A stretch of 64,000 bases of DNA from assembly GCF_014324365.1 (NCBI RefSeq), contig NZ_QEIG01000008.1, positions 1 to 64,000 on the forward strand, given 5' to 3'. The DNA is from Algoriphagus sp. AK58. Its GTDB lineage: Bacteria > Bacteroidota > Bacteroidia > Cytophagales > Cyclobacteriaceae. Position 1 is the stretch's first letter, and every line of letters starts with the position of its first letter. The notes under the pieces are model-generated. The model was given only the letters and a program-made list of their open reading frames with translations. It had not been told where the DNA came from and did not search any database. Made by a program: the position numbers and the translations under genes. Shown piece after piece: positions 59,273 through 64,000 of the stretch.

Positions 59273-62239
59273 ATGTTTATCAACTGCCATTCTCACTTCA
59301 GCTTCAAATACGGGACGATGTCTATGGAAGCGCTGATCGCTGAGGCGAAAGGCAAACGACTCGACTCCCTCGCCCTGACCGACATCAACTGCACGGCCGG
59401 TGTATTTCCTTTTATCCGTGCTGCACAAAAAGCCGGCATACACCCCGTCATCGGCATCGACTTCCGCAACGGGGTACAGCAGCAATACATCGGCCTGGCG
59501 CAGAATCAGGAGGGTTTTTTCGAACTCAATAAACACCTTTCCGAGCATCTGACCCGCAAGCGGGAGTTTAAGTCCAAGGCCCCGGCTTTTGAAAATAGCT
59601 TTGTGATCTATCCCTTTTCGGAGAAGGCCTTTCCCCTGCGGGAAAATGAATACGTCGGGGTGCATCCCGCACAGCTCAATAAAGTACTTAACTCACCTTG
59701 GTACCGACGAAAGGAAAAACTCGTACTCCTGCAGCCGGCTACTTTTAGCTCCAAGCTCGAGTTCAACGCCCATCGACTTTTGCGCAGCATGGACCTGAAT
59801 ACCTTGCTAAGCAAACTTCCGGCAACAGAACAGGCTGATCCTACGGATCAATTCTATTCCTATGCCGACCTGATTGCCCGCTGCGAAAGCCATAGCTACC
59901 TCCTCGTCAATGCCCAAAAACTCCTCGAGCAATGCCAGTTTTCCTTTTACTTCCAAGCGGTCAAAAACCGTAGGGATATTCTCGGCTCGGACTGGGAAGA
60001 CTTTGACTTTCTCCGACAAGAGACCTTCAAAGGGGCCCTCAATCGCTACCCGAATTTTTCTCCGGAAATCAACAAACGGATAGACAAGGAACTCGAACTC
60101 ATCCGGCAAAAGGGCTTTGTCTCCTATTTCCTGATCAACTACGACATCGTGACTTTTGCGCAGCACCGCAACTTCTACCACGTGGGCCGGGGCTCGGGTG
60201 CCAACAGCATCGTGGCCTACTGCTTGGGCATCACGGACGTGGATCCGATCGAGCTGGACTTGTATTTTGAGCGCTTTATCAACCTGTATCGGGAAAATCC
60301 CCCCGATTTCGACATCGACTTCAGCTGGACGGATCGGGATGAGGTGACAGATTATATTTTCCGCAAATACAACGGAAAGCAAGAAGAGCATGTGGCCCTG
60401 CTGGGATCTTACAGTACTTTTCAGTACAACTCCATGTTGCGAGAACTCGGTAAGGTCTTTGGCCTGCCCAAGACCGACATCGAGTCGCTGATCCATCACG
60501 CCGATAAGGAAGGCTATGAACCCGATCAGTTTGGCAAGTTGATTATCAAATACTCGAAGGTGCTGCACGACATGCCTTCGCATCTGACGATTCACGCCTG
60601 CGGAATTTTGATTTCGCATAGGCCGATCCACTACTTCACGGCGACGGATATGCCTCCGAAGGGGTTTCCGCTCGCACATATCGACATGCACACGGCCGAG
60701 GACATTGGGCTGCACAAGTTTGACATCCTGAGTCAGCGAGGGCTCGGCCACATCAAGTCGGCTCTGGAAATCATCTACCAAAACCAAGGAGTGAAAGTGG
60801 ATATCCGCGAAGTGGAGAAATTCAAAAAAGATCCCAAAATCAAGGAACACCTCCGCACCGGACACACCATTGGTGCCTTCTACGTGGAGTCGCCCGCCAT
60901 GCGCATGCTGCTGGCAAAAATGAAAGCCGACACTTACCTGGAACTCGTGGCTGCCAGCTCCATCATCCGCCCGGGTGTGGCCCGATCGGGAATGATGCGG
61001 GAGTATATTTTGCGGCACATCGATGAAGAGAGGAGAAAGCAAGCTCATCCCGTGATGGCAGACATCATGCCTGAGACCTATGGCATCATGGTCTATCAGG
61101 AAGACGTGATCAAAGTGGCCCATTATTTTGCAGGGCTGAGTCTGGGCGAAGCGGACGTGCTGCGCAGAGGGATGAGCGGAAAGTCCCGCTCCAAGGATGA
61201 ATTCCAGCGAGTGAAAGAGAAGTTTTTCGAAAACTGCAAGAAGCTGGGCCGTGAGGAAAAAGTCGCCGCAGAAGTCTGGCATCAGATCGAGAGCTTTGCG
61301 GGGTATTCCTTCGCCAAAGGACACTCGGCCTCCTTTGCGGTGGAGAGCTATCAGAGCCTGTACCTCAAGGCCTATTTTCCACTGGAGTTTATGGTCGGCG
61401 TGATTAATAACTTCGGGGGATTTTACCACACCGAATTCTATGTGCACGAGCTCCGCATGAACGGGGCCGACATCCAGGCTCCGCATCTGAACGAGAGCGA
61501 ATACCTGACCCGAATCACAGGAAAAACTGTCTTCCTCGGCTTTATCCACATGAAATACCTGGAAAAAGCCACCGTGGAAAAACTGCTTTCGGAGCGAAGA
61601 GCAAATGGGCCTTTTCTGGGTTTGGCAGACTTTGTAGCCCGGGTGGAGATCGGGCTGGAGCAGCTCCTGATTCTGATCCGGATGACCTGCTTTCGGTTTA
61701 CCGGCAAAACCAAGCAGGAACTGCTATGGGAGGCACATTTTCTTCAGAACAAGAGAAAAGCCGTAGTGAGCACGAATGAGCTTTTCCGCTCAGCCACGAC
61801 AGAGATCAGCTTTGGCAAAAAGCCTCCACAAGTCCCTGACCTCGACGAAACCGACATTCGACAGGACATCCTCGATCAAATCGATATTTTGGAGTTTCCG
61901 CTTGACTCCCCTTTTTACCTGGTCAAGGACCAAAGCGTCCGAGGCATCAAAGCAAGGGAAATGACTCAGTACCTAGGGAAGCAAGTGATGATCTTAGGCT
62001 ATCTGGTGACTGTGAAATACACCAGAACGGTCAAAGGCGATGTAATGAACTTCGGGACCTTTCTGGATCGGGACGGAGACTGGATCGATACGGTACACTT
62101 CCCGCCTGTGGTGAAAAAATATCCATTCAAAGGCCGCGCAATCTACCGGATCGAGGGGAAAGTCGTGGAAGAATTCGGCTTCTACTCGATCGAAGTGGAC
62201 AAGCTGGAGCGGATGGCGTATTGGAATGCCGCGGATTGA
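59273..62239 (+). CDS. DNA polymerase III alpha subunit, short ImuC/DnaE2-like form
   Basis: This protein of 988 residues has the C-family polymerase architecture. A PHP domain starts at residue 4 (HSHFSFKYG). The palm carries GRGSGANSIVAYCLG, then PDFDIDF with catalytic Asp near residues 347 and 349; the fingers contain KGHSASFAVESYQSLYLKAYFP. A helix-hairpin-helix region and a C-terminal OB fold (MILGYLVTVKYTRTVKGDVM) follow. It lacks the long C-terminus of replicative DnaE (usually over 1100 residues), matching error-prone ImuC/DnaE2 proteins. The usual partners ImuA and ImuB are not adjacent. I start at the ATG at 59273. The gene looks visibly richer in G and C than its neighbours. Confidence 0.85.
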   Translation: MFINCHSHFSFKYGTMSMEALIAEAKGKRLDSLALTDINCTAGVFPFIRAAQKAGIHPVIGIDFRNGVQQQYIGLAQNQEGFFELNKHLSEHLTRKREFKSKAPAFENSFVIYPFSEKAFPLRENEYVGVHPAQLNKVLNSPWYRRKEKLVLLQPATFSSKLEFNAHRLLRSMDLNTLLSKLPATEQADPTDQFYSYADLIARCESHSYLLVNAQKLLEQCQFSFYFQAVKNRRDILGSDWEDFDFLRQETFKGALNRYPNFSPEINKRIDKELELIRQKGFVSYFLINYDIVTFAQHRNFYHVGRGSGANSIVAYCLGITDVDPIELDLYFERFINLYRENPPDFDIDFSWTDRDEVTDYIFRKYNGKQEEHVALLGSYSTFQYNSMLRELGKVFGLPKTDIESLIHHADKEGYEPDQFGKLIIKYSKVLHDMPSHLTIHACGILISHRPIHYFTATDMPPKGFPLAHIDMHTAEDIGLHKFDILSQRGLGHIKSALEIIYQNQGVKVDIREVEKFKKDPKIKEHLRTGHTIGAFYVESPAMRMLLAKMKADTYLELVAASSIIRPGVARSGMMREYILRHIDEERRKQAHPVMADIMPETYGIMVYQEDVIKVAHYFAGLSLGEADVLRRGMSGKSRSKDEFQRVKEKFFENCKKLGREEKVAAEVWHQIESFAGYSFAKGHSASFAVESYQSLYLKAYFPLEFMVGVINNFGGFYHTEFYVHELRMNGADIQAPHLNESEYLTRITGKTVFLGFIHMKYLEKATVEKLLSERRANGPFLGLADFVARVEIGLEQLLILIRMTCFRFTGKTKQELLWEAHFLQNKRKAVVSTNELFRSATTEISFGKKPPQVPDLDETDIRQDILDQIDILEFPLDSPFYLVKDQSVRGIKAREMTQYLGKQVMILGYLVTVKYTRTVKGDVMNFGTFLDRDGDWIDTVHFPPVVKKYPFKGRAIYRIEGKVVEEFGFYSIEVDKLERMAYWNAAD

Positions 62240-62524
62240 GTTTTTTGCCACAAAGAACACGAAGAATAAAGGAGAGGACTCAAAGGTTTTTGAACAGAGA
62301 GTCGTTCAAGAGAAAGAGGGCGCTCACAAAGGGTTTCTTACTTGTAGCCTGTAAGCCACATAGAAAAAGGTTTCCAAGGCGAAAAACTATGTATTTCTAT
62401 GAGTTTAATGTGGTTTAAAAAAAAGTCCTTTCCCAATGCATAAACATGAATAAAAAAATTGAGGGACAAAGATAAAAATAGGACAAATTACATTATATTA
62501 AGAGACAAATTTCCGAAAATCATC
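62240..62524. other. Repeat-like intergenic region before the RES-Xre genes
   Basis: Holds TTGCCACAAAGAACACGAAG just after the polymerase stop, a sequence of the type found in many Bacteroidota intergenic repeats, and an imperfect inverted repeat AAGCCACATAGAAA (about 62356) with TTTCTATGAGTTTAATGTGG (about 62394). No gene is visible. Confidence 0.5.
62463..62509. promoter_or_regulatory. Three GGACAAA direct repeats upstream of the antitoxin gene
   Basis: GGACAAA at 62464-62470 and 62481-62487 and AGACAAA at 62503-62509 lie 15-60 bases before the antitoxin start, spaced 17 and 22 bases. They are candidate operator sites for autoregulation by the Xre-type antitoxin. Confidence 0.45.
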
Positions 62525-62986
62525 ATGGCTAAAAAGACCTTAAAAGTAAGCGAGCCCGTAGCAGCCCTTTATCAAAAAGCCAAAATGAGTGTGGAGGACA
62601 TTCTCCGCCTAGATTTGGCGGACTTGGACGAGCCGCTATCACGGGTGGACACCTTTCGCAGTGGCCTAAACAAAAGTTCCTTCGAGAGTTTTAAAGCACT
62701 ATCAGGTCTTGACTATGAGACCCTGGCGGATGCTTTGGGTGTCTCCGCCAAGACACTTCAGCGCAAGGAAGTGTTTGACACCGGACAGTCAGAGAAGCTC
62801 TACGAGTTGGCAGAGCTGTATGCCATGGGCATTAATTATTTTGGAAGGGAAGGATTCAGACGATGGATGGAAAGGCCGCTTTTTTCCCTCGGCAATCGTA
62901 CTCCGCTAGATTTGATTGATGTATCGACGGGCATTGACTTGCTCAAGGCAGAGATCATGCGCCTACATCACGGGATCGCTATTTGA
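62525..62986 (+). CDS. Xre/MbcA/ParS-type antitoxin of a RES-Xre pair
   Basis: This 153-residue protein has a helical N-terminus, an Xre-like helix-turn-helix region (LDYETLADALGVSAKTLQRKE, about residues 67-86), and a C-terminal antitoxin/toxin-binding domain (the DUF2384 region) ending with GNRTPLDLIDVSTGIDLL. It would neutralise the RES toxin encoded 5 bases downstream and repress their promoter. I start it at the ATG at 62525 (MAKKTLKV). Confidence 0.9.
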   Translation: MAKKTLKVSEPVAALYQKAKMSVEDILRLDLADLDEPLSRVDTFRSGLNKSSFESFKALSGLDYETLADALGVSAKTLQRKEVFDTGQSEKLYELAELYAMGINYFGREGFRRWMERPLFSLGNRTPLDLIDVSTGIDLLKAEIMRLHHGIAI

Positions 62987-62991
62987 GCCGG

Positions 62992-63453
62992 ATGAAAGTC
63001 TACAGACTTGCACTAACGCAGTATTGCGATCTGAGCGGCGAAGGTGCCAAAATCTACGGAGGCAGATGGAATCTCCCTGGTCATCCAGCCATCTATGCCG
63101 GAGCGAGCATTTCTGCTTCACTTTTAGAAAGGTTAACTATTGATTCTGAGTTGCTTTCATCTGAGCGTTATTTACTTTACTCGGTCATGGAATTCAACAT
63201 TCCGGAAACTTTGATCTCCTTTCCCAAAATAGAAGAATTACCGATGGACTGGAATCAGATCCCGGCTGTTCGGGGCTCGATGGAGTTTGGAACGAAGTTG
63301 TTAAAGACAGGAATTCTCTGCTTTGCAGCTCCCTCGGTGGTAGACCCGAGTTCAGTTAATTTCGTCATCAATCCTCTATCGGAAAGATTCCATACCTTGG
63401 AATATAGAATTTACGGGCTCGAACTGGACAAGTGGATTCTAAGATCCACCTAG
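62992..63453 (+). CDS. RES domain toxin (NAD+-degrading)
   Basis: This 153-residue toxin belongs to the RES family, named for conserved Arg, Glu and Ser. Arg25 is in YGGRWNLPG, Glu46 in ASLLERL, and the Ser in VINPLSERFH near the C-terminus. Known RES toxins degrade NAD+ and stop growth. I choose the ATG at 62992; a TTG at 62983 overlaps the antitoxin stop and is also possible. The pair is a complete RES-Xre toxin-antitoxin module. Confidence 0.92.
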   Translation: MKVYRLALTQYCDLSGEGAKIYGGRWNLPGHPAIYAGASISASLLERLTIDSELLSSERYLLYSVMEFNIPETLISFPKIEELPMDWNQIPAVRGSMEFGTKLLKTGILCFAAPSVVDPSSVNFVINPLSERFHTLEYRIYGLELDKWILRST

Positions 63454-63532
63454 ACTTTTGCAGTCAAAAAGAATGACAGTCAAATTTGGAAACTTTTTAT
63501 ATTGAATTAATTTTCAAAATAAATGCACCAAA

Positions 63533-64000
63533 ATGAAGATCATCCAGACTGCTCTCATTCTCATTTTTACCCTTCTTGTTGTTCCAGTTTTCACTTATTT
63601 TTTCGGAATTCCTTTGGGAGAAAAAGAGTGGGAAACGCTTAGCACTCTCATCAAAATTTGCGGTTTTTCCATTGCCTATTGCTTCCTAGTCGGGGAACTC
63701 ACAAACAACAACAGCCAAGTTGACAAGTATTGGAGTATTCTGCCCATTATCTACGCTTGGGTGATGGCCTACTATGGGGATTTCAGTCCGAGGATGATCC
63801 TAATGGCATTTTTGGTAACGGCTTGGGGAGCGAGACTCACCTACAACTTTGCCCGAAAAGGTGCCTATCGATTGAAATTCTGGGAAGGAGAGGAAGACTA
63901 TCGCTGGGAGATTTTACGAAAAAAACCGGAGTTTCAGCCCCGATGGAAATGGACTTTATTCAACCTGTTTTTTATCTCAGGTTATCAAAATGTTTTAATC
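63533..64000 (+). CDS. DUF1295 / steroid 5-alpha-reductase-like membrane protein (5' part only)
   Basis: The reading frame is open from the ATG at 63533 to the window end (156 codons) with no stop, so the gene is cut. It begins with a membrane helix (ALILIFTLLVVPVFTYFFG) and has three or four more. The segments VDKYWSILP, AWGARLTYNFARKGAYRLKFW and EDYRWEILRKK are the signature of DUF1295 proteins, a family related to steroid 5-alpha reductases and isoprenylcysteine methyltransferases. The substrate is unknown. Confidence 0.85.
   Translation, partial: MKIIQTALILIFTLLVVPVFTYFFGIPLGEKEWETLSTLIKICGFSIAYCFLVGELTNNNSQVDKYWSILPIIYAWVMAYYGDFSPRMILMAFLVTAWGARLTYNFARKGAYRLKFWEGEEDYRWEILRKKPEFQPRWKWTLFNLFFISGYQNVLI

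Noticed and set aside
59807..61549. Long open frame (about 580 codons) on the minus strand inside the polymerase gene
   Set aside because: It is antisense to a well-supported C-family polymerase and has no recognisable domain. Its length reflects the base composition of the plus-strand gene.

Overview
The window is a chromosomal segment of a Bacteroidota bacterium, most likely Cytophagales and close to Cyclobacteriaceae such as Algoriphagus. This rests on type IX secretion genes (a PorP/SprF protein, a type B sorting domain protein, a PorE-like OmpA protein), a SusC/SusD pair, many signal peptides ending in an alanine-glutamine type junction, weak Shine-Dalgarno sequences, and repeated use of the Bacteroidota -7 promoter box TAnnTTTG, often with a TTG about 18-21 bases upstream. 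The genus is inference. I see no rRNA, prophage, insertion sequence or CRISPR array, and only one tRNA gene.

Layout. 0.4-8.4 kb, minus strand: PorP/SprF and its secreted partner, purA, a Fur-family regulator overlapping a STAS protein, and the (p)ppGpp enzyme rel. 8.5-12 kb, plus strand: tRNA-Leu(UAG), trigger factor, clpP and clpX. 12-25.3 kb, minus: lpxB, a QueD-like enzyme, a SusC/SusD/DUF4843 group, queE joined to a PorE-like gene, a GNAT gene and an M20 amidohydrolase. 25.5-32.9 kb, plus: leuS, an orphan MNT-type nucleotidyltransferase with a glycosyltransferase, an M19 dipeptidase, a VIT1-like transporter and a DUF5995 gene. 33-44.6 kb, mixed: DUF4407, CAX exchanger, SGNH hydrolase, an outer membrane protein, a bile-acid symporter family protein, typA, an aldo/keto reductase and an S41 protease. 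44.7-57.6 kb, minus: one long amino acid block, trpEGDCFBA with a DAHP synthase gene, a YefM/YoeB module, phhA, and hisH-A-F-IE. 57.7-64 kb, plus: small unknown genes, an orphan antitoxin-like gene, a short ImuC-like DNA polymerase III alpha subunit, a RES-Xre toxin-antitoxin pair and a DUF1295 gene cut by the window end.

Regulation can be read directly in the amino acid block. A 25-codon leader with three consecutive Trp codons sits between a consensus promoter and an intrinsic terminator just before trpE: a classical trp attenuator. A second leader-like ORF rich in His and Tyr, followed by a hairpin, precedes phhA-hisHAFIE and may be another attenuator.

The most unusual signals are (1) two loci with the same gene-cargo-relic arrangement, in which an intact gene (DAHP synthase; GNAT) is followed by a small cargo (YefM/YoeB; a 66-residue membrane protein) and then by a diverged relic of the last codons of the intact gene; (2) several families of dispersed palindromic intergenic repeats, which fill the gaps inside the trp and his operons; (3) a candidate structured small RNA at about 30.04-30.16 kb with its own promoter-like and terminator sequences; and (4) repeated close overlap of terminator T-tracts with the next gene's -7 box.
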